Position numbers and translations under genes: made by a program. From Leptasterias polaris (taxonomy: Eukaryota > Echinodermata > Asteroidea > Forcipulatida > Asteriidae), in the NCBI GenBank assembly GCA_037783415.1, contig JAZGTN010000014.1, forward strand, positions 372,001-436,000: DNA of 64,000 nucleotides, read 5' to 3'. Positions 1-12,600 of this stretch are shown here, piece by piece (the first letter of the stretch is position 1; each line of letters opens with the position of its first letter). The notes under the pieces were generated by a model. That model had not been told where the DNA came from. It was given only the letters and a program-made list of their open reading frames with translations, and did no database searches.

Positions 1-752
1 ATGAGTAGCATTTCATCTGGGTTGCATTCTGAAATGACAGTCTATTCTATAATTACAGGACGGGGTCAAATACATGCTTCTGCTTAGTTTCAAAATATTT
101 GCATTTCTGTATCCTTCCAATTGAACCGGTTGTTCAGGGGCAGCTTTAAAAAGGCTTAAAGCTGAGCCAACCATGAGTTTTACGTCCCCGGTCTGATCCG
201 TTGGTCTACATGTTCCATTCCTTTTCAGGTTTTATCGGGTATCTTCGGTTTACCGAAATCTTAGTGTCATATATTCTGAGTGAGTCTTTTGCTTTCTGTG
301 TGACCGTCATCGCCAAATTGGAAAATTACTATATAAAGCAACATTGAGCTACAATGACATCATTGGAACATCATAAAACGTTCAAAGGAAGATTGTGGCA
401 CTTGACTCACGAGATCTAAAAGCATTTTTAAAGGAAAAATGTACAACGTCTCTTTAACATATATTTAACAGATATTTCTTTAATTAAAAACATATTTTTT
501 TTACCACAAGACGTATATTAAAAGTTGGTTCGGTAACTCATAATTATTATTTGAGACAATATAACGTAAGGTGCCTGAATAACATGATCGCATACATGCA
601 TGATGATTGTTATTGTGTGATACAAAATGTCCATGATCAAGGCAGCCGTCTAAATTAGTACGTTTTCTGAAATTTATATGAAAATATATCCAACCGGAAA
701 TATTTATCTGGATTATCACTTATTACTTTTAGCAGCTTAAAAAAGGTTGCAA
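1..752. other. No gene seen
   Basis: AT-rich sequence without long open frames or recognisable repeats. Confidence 0.4.
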
Positions 753-1746
753 TACACTCTGAAAAATGTCCGGGTCAGAATCGACCCGGATCCAATAGGA
801 CCTGAGCTATTTCTGGGTTAGTATAACCCGAAATCTGCCATACACTCTATACAATTCGCGGGTCTGAACTCTGAATTGACCCAGATCCCTTAGGACCTGA
901 CCTATTTCTGGGTAATGGTAATCTACTACACACTCTATACAATTTCCAGGTCAGGTGCACCCGATTCGACTACCCACCGCTGTTAATAAGCAAGGCTTGA
1001 GGGGGGGGGGGGGGGGGGGGGGAGATGCCATACTATAAGCGTGCCCGAAATATATTATCATCTTACATAATATCACCCGCCACGATTGTTAGCGAGGCAT
1101 GTCATAATATGCAATGTTTACGTTCTCTCCGTGGATCGGTTGGTGGCGCTTTCCATCATGGCCGCCTCATGAAATAATGACTTCTTCTGCAAAGTTCTGG
1201 TTGCGGAAGTTTTCGTCCCAAAATGTCTCCGAATCATCAATGGATGAATCACATTGAACACATCCACTTTGTATTCAGGTGCTTAGGTAGAGATTCTGCC
1301 GATCAATGATTATTGGTAAGTTAATGGTGTGACTGATTCTCTACCGCGCGACGCCGGCCTCGCTTCTAAGTGTGCCTGGCGTATTATATAATGCGATAAT
1401 ATATTTCGGGCACGCTTTATATAGTATGGCATCTCCCCCCTCAAGCCTTGCTTATTAACAGCGGTGGGTAGTCGAATCGGGTGTCCGAATTGACCCAGAT
1501 CCCTTAGGACCTGACCTATTTCTAGGTTAGTATGGCCCAGAGTCTGCCATAAACGCTTTACTATTTCCGGGTCAGAATTGACCCTGGTCCCGTAAGGCCT
1601 GAACTAAGTATGAACCAGAATCTGTGTCAAAATGAAAAGGAAATGGGTCAAACTGACGCAGAATCCAAGAAAGTTCCACTTATTAATTATTTTCCGTGTC
1701 AAATAGGAATCCGGGTCAATTCAGATCCAGGAGTTTTTGGAGTGTA
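753..1746. mobile_element. MITE of the CCGGGTCAG-ended family, carrying another insertion
   Basis: Left end TACACTCTGAAAAATGTCCG and right end ...GAGTTTTTGGAGTGTA are inverted matches, with GGGTCAGAATCGACCC just inside. Internal copies of the motif TACACTCTATACAATT...GACCCAGATCCCTTAGGACC repeat in tandem. A second element (958-1483) sits inside. Sister copies at 3393, 7062, 20015 and 21258. Confidence 0.75.
958..1483. mobile_element. Nested DNA transposon/MITE with ~90 bp terminal inverted repeats
   Basis: CACCCGATTCGACTACCCAC at the left is mirrored by GTGGGTAGTCGAATCGGGTG at the right; the match runs on through the AAGGCTTGA and AGATGCCATACTATA segments to GCCCGAAATATATTATC. A poly-G run lies in the left arm. 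Interior is about 340 bp with no coding capacity. The host repeat continues on each side. Confidence 0.8.
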
Positions 1747-3061
1747 AAATAAAAAAATTAAAAAATTAAAAATAAAAATGTTACTCAATATTGGTTTTAA
1801 CCGTTGTGTCATCATTCATTCGAATGCATTTTTGTATCTCTTAATGTATACGATAGACTGTTGTTGCCAAAGATAGGTCTTTTCCCCAAACCAATTAAAT
1901 ATGACTCAAATTGAAAAATTGAATTACAATACGGAGTCTTAAGCCAAATCCGGCCTCCAACGGCCTTGCCTTTTGTTGTACGCCTAAATGTAGCCTATCA
2001 TTTGAACGGGGATATTTTGACGGCCGTTCTAGAAATCTGCCAAGATCAGTTTCACTTTTTAAAATAGAACTACAGAGTTTATTGAGAATTCAACAATTCA
2101 CATCTGCTTCGTTTTCGATTTCAATTGAGTTTTTGAGATTAAATTTGTATTCAAAACGATCGCAAAAAGCAATGAAATATCTAACACATGTTTTTTTTCT
2201 CTCCTAAGTTAAAAGCAAATCCACATATTTTTATTTGTTAAAGTTCCTAGCAGACTATTTAAACTTTGTTTCCCCTTTGGGTAAATATCAGTAATTTTTG
2301 CACGAATCACAACACGCGACAGGTCGTGTATTTGCACTGACCAATTAGCATTTACACTGTAACTCACTTAGGCCTATTGAATTTTTCTGAGCTGAGAGGG
2401 TCAAATTATCTTTGACAATCAATTAGCCTGATTAGGGTCAATGAACCCTGTGACTGTTTAATTAGCGGACCATGTTTAATTAAAAGCTCTTCTTTTCGTA
2501 GCCGACAGTGATAATGTGCAGGCAATTATTATTAATTATGGACGATGCAGTGTTTGTACAGTTCGGTATACAACAACATATCATCAATGCTCCATGTGAG
2601 TGTGAAACAATTGGATGACAACACTATAAATTATTAGTGCAGTTTGGCTGTGCTGTTGTAATTGTCTCGATCGATGGTTGATCAGAAACAAGAAGCACAA
2701 TAAGACAATGTGAAAGCTATTGAACCAGGCGTGATATTTGGTCCTTGGGAAAAAAGTGGGAATATTTAAAGTACAAGGTCTGACCTATGTACTCATGGTG
2801 CAGGCTACAAGGGACATTCCTTGATATTCAGTCACAATTTGTCTGATATTTCCAAGTGCAAACAAATCGGAAATAGACTAAAGTATATAGTAAGAATATC
2901 GTGCCTGATATTCCGTAATACTGAGAACAGCCTCTTGAGACACACAATCATGACTCTGGTTTCATTTCTTTTAATACATTCAGAGGATCAGAGGATCTTA
3001 TGAAGACTCTCAAGTCTCAATTAAATGATAGTTTTGGACACAATCCAACCAGCTCTTCTTC
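1747..3061. promoter_or_regulatory. Mostly unique sequence with a homeodomain-type site cluster at 2370-2560
   Basis: No gene seen. The 2370-2560 segment packs many TAATTA/ATTAG/AATTA motifs and ATCTTTGA (a TCF/LEF-type site) in otherwise non-repetitive sequence. This suggests a cis-regulatory module but does not prove it. Confidence 0.3.
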
Positions 3062-3392
3062 TTTTTATGAGAGATCGCCTAACATCACAAGGCCGGACGG
3101 CCACACTTCAAGGTGAGAGGGCTTACCCCTGATTTGGGCTATCGACCCAAATCAAATGCCACCAGGGGCACGCTGCCATCTACATCTGGGGCTGAAACAG
3201 GGTTACCCCCTTCATAGTCTGTAAGGATGTATGCATGGGTACCATCCACTAGGAGCCTGGCTGGTAGAGCAGAATGCACTACCTTCCAAAGTTTTTACGA
3301 AGCAATTATGGTGAATTGCCTTGCTCAAGGGCACAAGGGTCATGACCAGGTTCTATCGAACCCACACTCTGCTGCTGACAACACCAGAGCTC
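3062..3392 (-). mobile_element. tRNA-derived SINE, reverse orientation, head missing
   Basis: Clear inverse match to the SINE at 55753-56117 (AGAGATCGCCT...CTGTAAGGATGTATGCATGG...AACACCAGAGCT). The tRNA-like 5' head with box A is absent, cut off by the adjacent MITE. Confidence 0.75.
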
Positions 3393-3616
3393 TACACTCT
3401 AATACTACCGGGTCAGATGTGACCCAGATTCCGAGTCTCTGAGTGGGGCCTGACCATGTGTGGGTCAGGCTGACCCGGAAACTGGTTTTTACAATGATTT
3501 TAGTTCGCATTCTACGTCAGTTTGACTAATTTCTCGGTAATTTTGACACATATTCGGGGTCATATTGACTGGGTTTGGCCACCCGTCAATTCTGACCCTG
3601 AAGTTTTTATAGTGTA
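3393..3616. mobile_element. MITE, CCGGGTCAG-ended family (224 bp)
   Basis: Ends TACACTCTAATACTACCGGG and ...GTTTTTATAGTGTA are inverted; GTCAATTCTGACCC near the right end. It sits at the point where a reverse-oriented SINE (3062-3392) stops. Confidence 0.75.
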
Positions 3617-5744
3617 AAAGGGGCAGCTTACATTGTTCAAGTGAGTTGGAAAGCCAAGGGACAACTTTATTCCTTTAAAAAGTAAATCTTAAATATATAT
3701 ATAAAATATATACAGGATTACCTAAAAACATAAACAAAGGGCTTTTCTTTGCTATGCATTTTTCAAAGAAAGTTTAAATCTTTTAACCCTATACAGTATA
3801 CGCAGATTGTATTGGGTATAATTTGTACAGGCAATCGTCCTTGACTAAATTTGGTTGAGGATTTATATGTAAGAGTAGACCTACTACTAACAAAAATTAA
3901 GGCAGTTATAAACAGCGGTGTGTCATTACGAAAGCAATTAATTGAATCATACTGTCAAAAAAACACCAAAAAAAACAACACGTTCGTGCATGAAAGAGAA
4001 ATGACGCGACCAGGCACAACTGCAGACCAATAAACACTGGAAGTAAAAGTCTGCAGACCCTATCAAATTAAATTATACAAACCTCTATCACTTATGATTT
4101 GATGATCACGTCAATAATTTTCTGAGAAAGCAGCAAGGGTTTGAAAATGGCAACTGTTTTGTTTCCTGTCAAGGAGGGCAGTCAGTGTATCCTTCTTGGC
4201 CGTGTCATCGAACTACCAATCGGTGGGGCTTCCGCACCCGTCATGCCCGCGGACAATCACGCGCTTTAACAGCACCCGGGGCTGCGCATTTGTCACTCAC
4301 TACACAACGAATTGAGATGCTTTTTTATTGGAACGACAGATCACTTGCAGCCTGCATGTTCGTTTGGGATTTGATTGCCTGGGCAATAACTGCCCTCGAT
4401 TTATACACCCGTGCCTTCCAATTTCTCAGAATTGTATAGAGAATATAGATTGAGAAAGAGCGATTGCACCTCGGTGAAAAACTTTATGCGTCACTTTCTA
4501 ACTGTGTATAACTTTCACAATCGGGTTCGTATATTTAAATATTTCCAGACGAAATTGCCGATAGATGCAAATGCTTCCAACCATCATAAAGACATCTTTG
4601 ATAAAAACCGCATATTCAGAGATGAGAAATTCCAGACTTCTTTTTCTGAAGCCTGCAGGTGAAGAAAATCAGCTGTTTATTTTCCACATTATAAGGAAAA
4701 CCCACTCTGTGATCTACTTCTCTATACTATACTGTTCATGAAAGCTCCTTAAAATATAAACCCCAGGGGACCCATAAGGTGGAAATGCCGACATACAGAA
4801 CCTCTTAAAATTTGGATCCTAGTTTCAGACTTTTTTGTGAGCAATGACTCTCACCCCTCTGAAGGATTAAGATTTGTTTTCCTAAAGTGAGGAGTTGGCT
4901 GTTTAAAAAAAAATGTATTTCTATAAATTATTTTACAGTTCATTCAATATCTTTATAGGGAAACAATAGTAATCTATGGAGCTGGTACAGACGAATGCAT
5001 ACATCATTAGTCTTCGCTCAAGGGTTTCCCTCTCATAAACTTGAAAGTGGTTAATAAATAGGTTGTCTTTCACAAAAGAAGTGTTGGATTGAAGAGAACA
5101 AGGCAATGCGGCCGCGGGATAAACAACAACAAACCTCCTCAAATATAAGTTGTTTTCGCCAATTTTGTGTACTTTGCTGAAACTGTGACAAAACAAGTCA
5201 GAAATCGCGTACCAGTTTATCTGTCCAAAACCATTACATCGTGCCTTTTAACTGGGTGTAATACACGGCAGAGCAAAATTAAGGCAGCGAGGACTTAGTA
5301 AATGACTCGGGGTGAAAACCAACGAACTGGGACGAAGATTACGAGACCACCGGCGCCGATCATGAGCGCTGCTTCATCGTAGGATGGGACTCGGGGAAAA
5401 GTCCCCGCAGGCGGCAGGCTTGTTCGTGTACCCATGACAGAGCAAGGTACCTTCTCGCCGCTTGATGTTGGTTCGAGCATGGTATACGAGATTGGTTCAT
5501 GTATTCACGGATGGTTATTCACATAGCCATCAAGCAGAAAACACCCCTAGTCAAAGGAGCGCCATTATCTGTTAAAAGGGAGGGGTGGGGCGTCATTAGC
5601 GATATCATGAATGCGGTCCGGTTGGTGAAAGGAAATGGGAACGGAAGAAACAAAAATCGGGAAAGCATGAGACCGGACTTTAAGGGATGATGCCTTACTG
5701 GTTTTGGATAAGAGAAAAATTCATCAAATTAGATGTTACTAGGC
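3617..5744. other. Unique-looking stretch with GC-rich patches
   Basis: Patches near 4170-4310 and 5290-5480 stand out by GC content. In the first, one plus frame reads QCILLGRVIELPIGGASAPV before a stop; I do not recognise it. Otherwise nothing supported. Confidence 0.35.
5295..5480 (-). CDS. GC-rich 61-codon open frame, unknown
   Basis: Minus-strand frame with GTFPRVPSYDEAALMIGAGG then a hydrophobic run LVIFVPV. The stretch is much richer in GC than its neighbours on both sides. It could be an exon (a proline-tyrosine tail motif next to a hydrophobic segment), a CpG-rich regulatory patch or chance. No clear splice sites were matched. Confidence 0.2.
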   Translation of the reverse strand: MLEPTSSGEKVPCSVMGTRTSLPPAGTFPRVPSYDEAALMIGAGGLVIFVPVRWFSPRVIY

Positions 5745-5910
5745 CTATATAACAAATATTGAAAACAACGAGGAAACCCGGTTTAATTTAAATAAGATGT
5801 TGGGTTATAACAAAATATTGAAAAAACAACGAGGAAACCCGGTTTAATTTGAATTATATGTTAGGTTAAAACAAACAAATTGAAATTACGAGGAAACCCG
5901 GTTTAATTTG
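5745..5910. repeat. Tandem repeat, three copies of ~60 bp
   Basis: The core ACGAGGAAACCCGGTTTAAT recurs at near 60-bp spacing, with ATATTGAAAA or similar before each. Confidence 0.85.
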
Positions 5911-6648
5911 TCCTGGTTTTGTGCACGTATCCTTACTTCGATTGCTGCCATCGAAATAAGCCACAAAAGCTATTTTCTAGGCTGAAACTATAATCATTTC
6001 CCAAGACGATTACGAATCCCATATTTCAGTTTTAAGGAAAGGCAAAACAACGGCTACTTGAACAGTGTATTATTTATACACTTTACAACAGAACTGTGAA
6101 AATTTGATTCATTCTACTTTGGCAAAAACGTTTTCAGTGATAAAATAGATATTTTTTGCGCAATTAATGTATTTTATTATTGAAACATATTCCCCCATTT
6201 TCGTGAGTTTGTTTTGCCCAAGTCTAGTTTATAAATCTATAGTCTATAGTCTAGTTTATAAATTTCAAATAATGTTTAAATCTACCTACTCTCATGACAC
6301 GTTTCGTGTTTAAGAATAATAAAAAATAAAAAACAACGGCATCGATCAGCTTATACAAATGAAAGTGTCCCACTTAAGAAATCCAACTATGCCAGCCAAG
6401 AAAATTATCAACCAAAGTACAACCAAGCGGAAATTGAAGTCAACGAGAATCCAGTCCTTTCAAAGGATCAAGCAACAACAAAATACAAGCCCTTCCATCA
6501 TGAAATTAATGGATATGCAAAGATGCATAATTTCCAAATAGCAGACTGAATATCTGACGTGGAATGCTTCTTTGTCTTGCGACAGGCAAATTCTACTCAA
6601 GATATCACGCGCCAAAAACTAAAAGCCCAGCATTTTGGGTCCAAGCTT

Positions 6649-7061
6649 GGCCCAATTTCATAGAGCTGCTTAAGCAGAAAATCTTGCTTAACAATTGTCT
6701 GCTAAGCAGAAATGAGCAGGATACCAGTCAACAATTGTACATGTGACATGGTAGTTTGGCTGATAACCTTATTCTGGTAAGCAAAATGTTGTTGTGCTTA
6801 GCTACTTTTTGTGCTTTTTCATGGCTCTGCTTACCGCCGAATTCGGCGCTTGCGATCACCATTCTCCGCTTACCGAGCAAGCGCCGAAATTCTGTGCTAG
6901 CTGTGTATAAGCATAGAATGCCTAGTAACGTAGACTACGTACGCGCAAAAGCAAAAATTCCCTGCTAACCTGTGAAATACGCTTGACGTAAGCGTGGAAT
7001 TTCCTGCTTCCGTAAGCGCCGATTCTTTGCTTACGGTAAGCAGAGCCTTGAAATTGGGCCC
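6649..7061. mobile_element. MITE of the GGGCCCAATTTC-ended family (413 bp)
   Basis: GGCCCAATTTCATAGAGCTG at the left is mirrored by GAAATTGGGCC at the right. Internal sequence is full of short GCTTAAGC/GCTTACC palindromes. Smaller sisters at 14760-14945 and 56551-56715. Confidence 0.75.
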
Positions 7062-7226
7062 TGACCCATCCAGGTCAGGCTGTAAAAAGGGAATTTTAAC
7101 AAAGATTATGCGTCATTTTGACCCATTTCTGGGTTATCAAGACACAGATTCCAGGTCAAACTGACCCATAAAGGGGTCTGTAAGTCGGATCTGGGTCCGA
7201 TACTAGGCCTAAGTTTTGAGAGTGTG
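7062..7226. mobile_element. Partial MITE, CCGGGTCAG-ended family
   Basis: Contains CCAGGTCAGGCTG, TTGACCCATTTCTGGGTTAT and the right end AAGTTTTGAGAGTGT. The left end is missing and abuts the preceding MITE. Confidence 0.6.
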
Positions 7227-8112
7227 GCAATTTACCAGAAAAAGTACATTATTGAAGACGGTATACCGGTAGCGCATGGCGAGTTCCGGAGTGGAGTGGT
7301 CATTTCATTTCATTTCATTTCATTTCAGTCGGTTTTATTAAAAAATACCAAACAACAAGTCCGGAGACTAAAAATATTTAGTTTACAAAGAGTGACATCG
7401 AGAATAAGTTAAGTAAATTAAAATAAGTTAGAAACAAAACAACAAATAGATATATATTACAATAAAAGGCGGGGGACAAGAATTACAAATAAAAAATTAT
7501 GCACAATTATTACTATTAGTGGGGGCTGCATTTAAAAGGCTAATCATATAAGGAATGGATGACTGTTTATATCTAGAAGTTCTGATTTTGGGAATATCTA
7601 GTTGTTGAGAATTTCTGCCGTTACTACCTGATGCTAGTTTGAGGAAATAAGTGGCGGTGTTTATCAGATGAAAGGCAGGATTTGGCAAATTGCGAGACGT
7701 GATTACTTCTGCATGAGAGAAGTTTGACATTAAGAAGTTTAAGCAAATCATTGTATGGCAATTTATTGGGATATAAGCAATGATACGTAAAGCCCTTTTC
7801 TGGATGCGCTCGATATTTTGATCGGTTCCTCAACAAGAGCAAGATATTTTGACAAAAGGTCTCCTCCACCAAGGTGACCATGATTGCGAAAGTGTATTAG
7901 TCGTCAACGTTTTAACGGACCGACGAATAAAAATAAAACAAAAATAATAATCAGTTTTTGTACAAATGTCTTGATTATTCCATTGCTGTTAACATTTCTC
8001 AGCAAGTTTCAGGACCCCACACGTAATAGTTTCGTAATTATACTGATTAGCAATACCGAAATAGAAATCAAAAGATTTGTTATTGTTTCCAAATCATAAA
8101 TCGCCATTCAAA

Positions 8113-8283
8113 AGACCTTATGCATATGACGTCATTTGAGTAGGGCACCCTCACCTAGAGGTCAAAAGGAAGATGCTCATTGGCCTGTCTTGTGCGCCGC
8201 GCGTACAAATCAGCGCGTTTCCATTGTTTCATCATCAGTTTACCTCTAAGATGGCGGCTTGGTGACGTCAATGCATAAGGTCT
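8113..8283. mobile_element. MITE with TIR AGACCTTATGCAT (171 bp)
   Basis: AGACCTTATGCATATGACGTCA at the left mirrors TGACGTCAATGCATAAGGTCT at the right. No coding capacity. Confidence 0.75.
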
Positions 8284-8486
8284 ATTGAAATCTATAGCAG
8301 TGGCACGGTGCCGAACACGCGCGGTATCCTTTTCGCGTTTCACAAACCGACGAATCTGTGGAAGTATGTATTTGCAAGGCCTGATTTTATATAATTATAC
8401 GCCCGATCCCCAAAACCAATAACATTACGCATTGACGGTATCTGGCTGATACCACTATTACATAAATGTCTTTTTGTGATATATAG

Positions 8487-8596
8487 GGGTGCGTTTTCGC
8501 GGTTATAACCAATAACTGTTTCGGTTGAACTTGCCATTGGTTAATCACTGGCTATTGGTTGAAACAGTTATTGGTTACGACCGCGAAAACGCACCC
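8487..8596. mobile_element. Palindromic MITE (110 bp)
   Basis: GGGTGCGTTTTCGCGGTTAT and AACCAATAACTGTTTC form one arm; the other arm GAAACAGTTATTGGTT...GCGAAAACGCACCC is its inverse. It would fold into a near-complete hairpin. Confidence 0.8.
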
Positions 8597-9257
8597 TTGG
8601 ATAAAAATGCATTAACTGCATTTTAAACAAACACAAAATGTATAATAGCTATTAAAAGTAGGTTACAAAAACGAAGAAAATTTACCTGAATAGACCTGTC
8701 ATTTCGTACAAATATAATCGAGGACATGATGACAATAACATACAGCAAACATAACAGATCTTCTGTACTGCATTGATAGATAGTTAGCTGTATGTAGCCC
8801 GTGACTTTACATTTTAAAAAGTACCGAGTCCGGACTTTCTGCAGGCAAAATTTGTAAACAACTTAATGAATCATAACATAAATATTACATTTTAGTGGAG
8901 ACAGCGTTGTACGATAATGAATATTAACTTTTAGAGAAAAAGGCAGGTCTCAAAACTTGCTCATCTTTAAATGTTATCTTAAATTTTATGTGGTAGTTAC
9001 AATACAGTGATTGTAAAACTTCTCCAGCGTAGTATCTTGTTTGTAGACAGGCCTACAGTTTTCAATACATTTCTTGAATTCATAGCATTGTGAACTGATC
9101 GTACAAAAAGCCATTCATGTCTTTTGAAACCTTAATCTTTCCGTGTCTGGATACCTTGGTGCAATCCAATTGAACCGTTGCCAGGGCAATACTATTAATT
9201 TATGGTGAGCGAAAAATTGCGAAAATACATCCGCCCTACATTTTCTTTTCTCTCTAG
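8597..9257. other. No gene seen
   Basis: AT-rich, non-repetitive; ends with a pyrimidine tract and AG that may be the acceptor of the signal-peptide exon. Confidence 0.35.
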
Positions 9258-9484
9258 CCGTGCATCAATGTAATCTTGGAAGCCGGAGTGTCGGTCTCCG
9301 ATTGCAAATTTGTCTCAAGTTGTCATGGAGGGGAGACGGAAATAAGACCCTCGGACCAATTAACCGTAACGGAGAGGGATCAGGATTTGCCGGGGGCCAG
9401 GCTGAGTTCGAATAAATTGGGCCAAAATCTCCATCATCCGTCTCATGGTGCCCGTGAGCTTTTTTCTCTACAAAAAAAGAAACT

Positions 9485-9613
9485 ATGAATCATGCCCGCC
9501 GAAGCTTGAAGCTCATTTATTTGCTTTTCTTAATATTGAAAGTCTTTATTGAAAGTGTGGATGGGCAGTTTCCATTTTCGGATGCGCACGACTCTTTGGT
9601 GTTTGACCGATGA
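9485..9613 (+). CDS. Candidate signal-peptide exon or 42-aa secreted peptide
   Basis: ATG...TGA encodes 42 residues starting MNHARRSLKLIYLLFLIL and continuing KVFIESVDG, then QFPFSDAHDSLVFDR. This has a basic N-region, a hydrophobic core and a likely cleavage after VDG, as in secreted or membrane proteins. A good acceptor-like tract (ttttcttttctctctag) ends at 9257, so a 5' exon could run from 9258. A weak donor-like site at 9599 would make this the first coding exon of a larger gene; no continuation was identified. The preceding 200 bp are richer in GC than the surroundings. I do not recognise the protein. Confidence 0.35.
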   Translation: MNHARRSLKLIYLLFLILKVFIESVDGQFPFSDAHDSLVFDR

Positions 9614-12600
9614 AGTATCATGGGAGAGTCTATACTGGGTCAGATTTATCAACTATTTCTCAATAACGTAAACATGTTTAAAATCTGACAGTGAAACTGT
9701 ACTCATTGTTACAGAGGAGAAGGGTCAAGTTGCTGGGACAATTTTGTTTGCAAGAGTAGTCAAGAGTCAGTTGACTACTCTTGCAACTCTAGTCTGCTTG
9801 TATGTGTGTTGTGTTGTCATTTAGCCTTCGAGAAAGACTCTGCTAGGGTCGAAACGTCAGGCCACTAACTTATTTTTTGCATTTATACCACAGGTCCTTT
9901 TGGTTGGTAAGCAGCTAATTCTATTTTATCTTTTGTAATTTAAGAAAAGTAAACAAATATTTGATTAATTGTAATCCAATACCTGATTACGTCATCGTGA
10001 CGTTTAACTTTTAGGTACATGTTGAAGTAAAGGTATGTACATGTACGTGAAAAGTGTCAAGCTTCTAGTGTGAAGAGTCTCTCTCTGGCTAAGAAGGTTC
10101 AGTGTGAAGAAAAGAAAAACAATTATGTGTTCAGGTGGTTCCCGAACACTTTAAGTCTTTCATAATGTTCGAAGGAAAAGATTGTGTAAGGCTAATGCAA
10201 ATGTACTTATATAAGGGGCAAAAACTGTCACAGCAAATTTACCTGTGGTAGGCCCTATACAATGTGAATAATATTAAACATACCCACAGGACATTTAGCC
10301 CCGTAGATTTCTCATATCCTGTCTCCCCAAACAATGTGAAGATGGTGCATGCTGTGCAGCAGGAAAGATCCCCAGCCGATAACTGTAGGGTCACTTCAGT
10401 GGAATTTCATTTAAACTTCCACAGGGCGTGATCGCGGAGAAACACCGGGCAGGTGTTTGCTTCAAGAATATTGCAGCGCATCCAAAATACACGCATGAAA
10501 ATGTTCAAATATTTCGAAAGGGGTTTCCGCAAGTACGGCCCGCCCTATTTTTCACAAGTTTTATCAGCGGTGATTGATCGATGAAAACTATTTTCAGATA
10601 CGTCCCAAAAGATCATGAATACGATACGTACGTTTTATAATTATATAGATTTACGGTGGGCCTTTTTTACACAGAACGCCTTGTTGTTGTATTGTATACC
10701 TGCACGGGTTTTCTTTGAAAAGAAAACATTCATTCAATATAATGATTTCCCTGAAATGAAAAGGGCAGCCCATTCGACGTTTTCGAGAAACGTAGTACCA
10801 TGCTTACTTGTTTTCGATTTAATTTTTTGGATTAATACACCTATTGTCCCTTTTCCAAGAAATGCACATTTCAGACGGAAATGTTGTTATCGGTGTGGGG
10901 GTGGGGAAATACAAAGTGGACTTGTAAAATGTTGTATTCAGAATCCATAGTCTTACTTGTTATCATGTGGTGTTTTTTTAAAAACTAGAATACTCCACTG
11001 AACATGGCGTAAAAGAAAAGTAAATCTATCTCTTTCTAATTAAATCGTTGACAAGCTTGGAGTAGGTTTCTAAAGCTAAAACGAAGTACAGCCGACGGGA
11101 CGCCCACGGACATTAGCTTTTAATTTACTGTCAAAAAGAGCGGGAGGGGAGGGGGGGGGGGGCCATGTCTTGTACGAAGGCATGAGAGAAATAGTATAAG
11201 AGTTTTAAAGTCGGTCATCGTTCTCGCTCGACCGTCTCGATACAGCGTACCTGATTTTCCGCTTCTTTATTTCATCAATAATTGGTTCATAATGGTCCAA
11301 TAATAAATCAAAAGTTGACCGGTAGCCTTCTACCGCGCCTGATTTTCTCCCGGGGATGTAACATTATCTGTGGCGACCTGCTGGGTAGACTGTATTTGCA
11401 GTCCCTTTATAATACACTACGGTTTAACTATAACTGAACATGAACAAGAGAAAGAAGGAAGAAGAAGAAGAAAAAATAAAAAAAAATAAAAACCTATGCT
11501 TATTTTGTTTAACGGCCGATATATAGGGGCCTACACGGACCAATTTCTTTTTAGCTCATGTCATTGTAAATGATCGATACACAACACATCACTCAATTTT
11601 TATATTTCACAAAGGCAAACCCAGACTCATTCAAACAATCAAAAACAGCTCATGGAAAACGTCTTCAATGACTTCTGGAGGTTTTGGGCAGTCTGTCACA
11701 AAGTTTCTATTCTTGTCACATGGAGGACGGTATTTAGGCTATTATTATTATTTTTATTTAGTAAATAAATTGATTGAGGAATCATACAAAGCTTCATACG
11801 CCGTTACTTCAGAAGGGTCAGTAAATCTTCAGTTGTTAAAGGAAAAAAAAAGAGACTCTGAATAGATTTGGGAGAGCGCGTTATCTTCTATAGGAATTGA
11901 CAAATCGAGGTAAACTCAATCTACATGATACTATCAGGTAGAACGGATTTGAACCGGTAACCGCCACATAGACCGGAAATGAAAGTGCAAACGCGCACAC
12001 TCGATATCCAAATTATACCTTAGTATTTAAAAAGCATGACAAGTAAGGTCATTTTACTCAAGCTTGATGAAGAGTATGCATGCATGAAGTGATATAACTG
12101 ATATGACAAATGGACGGACACGCATTTTATAATTAATGTATACAGCTACAGTTCTAAAAGGGGGCTCTTTCACTATAACTTATGAAAGTACGTTCATGTT
12201 GGAAGTCCTGGGCATTCAGCCTTGTATAAATCCACGATGGCACAATTTATGCAATATTTATTAAACAGCTGTCAATTTCAAAATTAACAGTCAACGTTTA
12301 TAGTCGCTGTATACGCTCACATGCTTCAACTTGAGGAGTATACAAAACTTCACATTAACTCCGAAGGCCGGGAACCGTTTTAAACGGTTGGCGTGATTCG
12401 GCTGGGGGAGATCATCGGGGTGGACGCGCTCGGAAGCGGCCTGTTCTAAGCCCGATCGATCTGGAACCCGCTCCTCCGTGAAGAAAATGAACGTTTAGAA
12501 AGCAAATATCAGACATCGGGCGGTGTGGGGTTTTTTTCAAAGTGGAAAGAGCCTTGGTGATAAATACGAGATGACGGGGTCATCACGTGGGTACAGGAAA

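Noticed and set aside
9822..9940. Possible hammerhead ribozyme in the GTCGAAACGTC-containing repeat
   Set aside because: A GAAAC-like segment is present, but I could not find the matching CTGATGA core at a workable distance.
10615..10950. 111-codon open frame
   Set aside because: Composition is that of AT-rich noncoding DNA; no domain or splice support.
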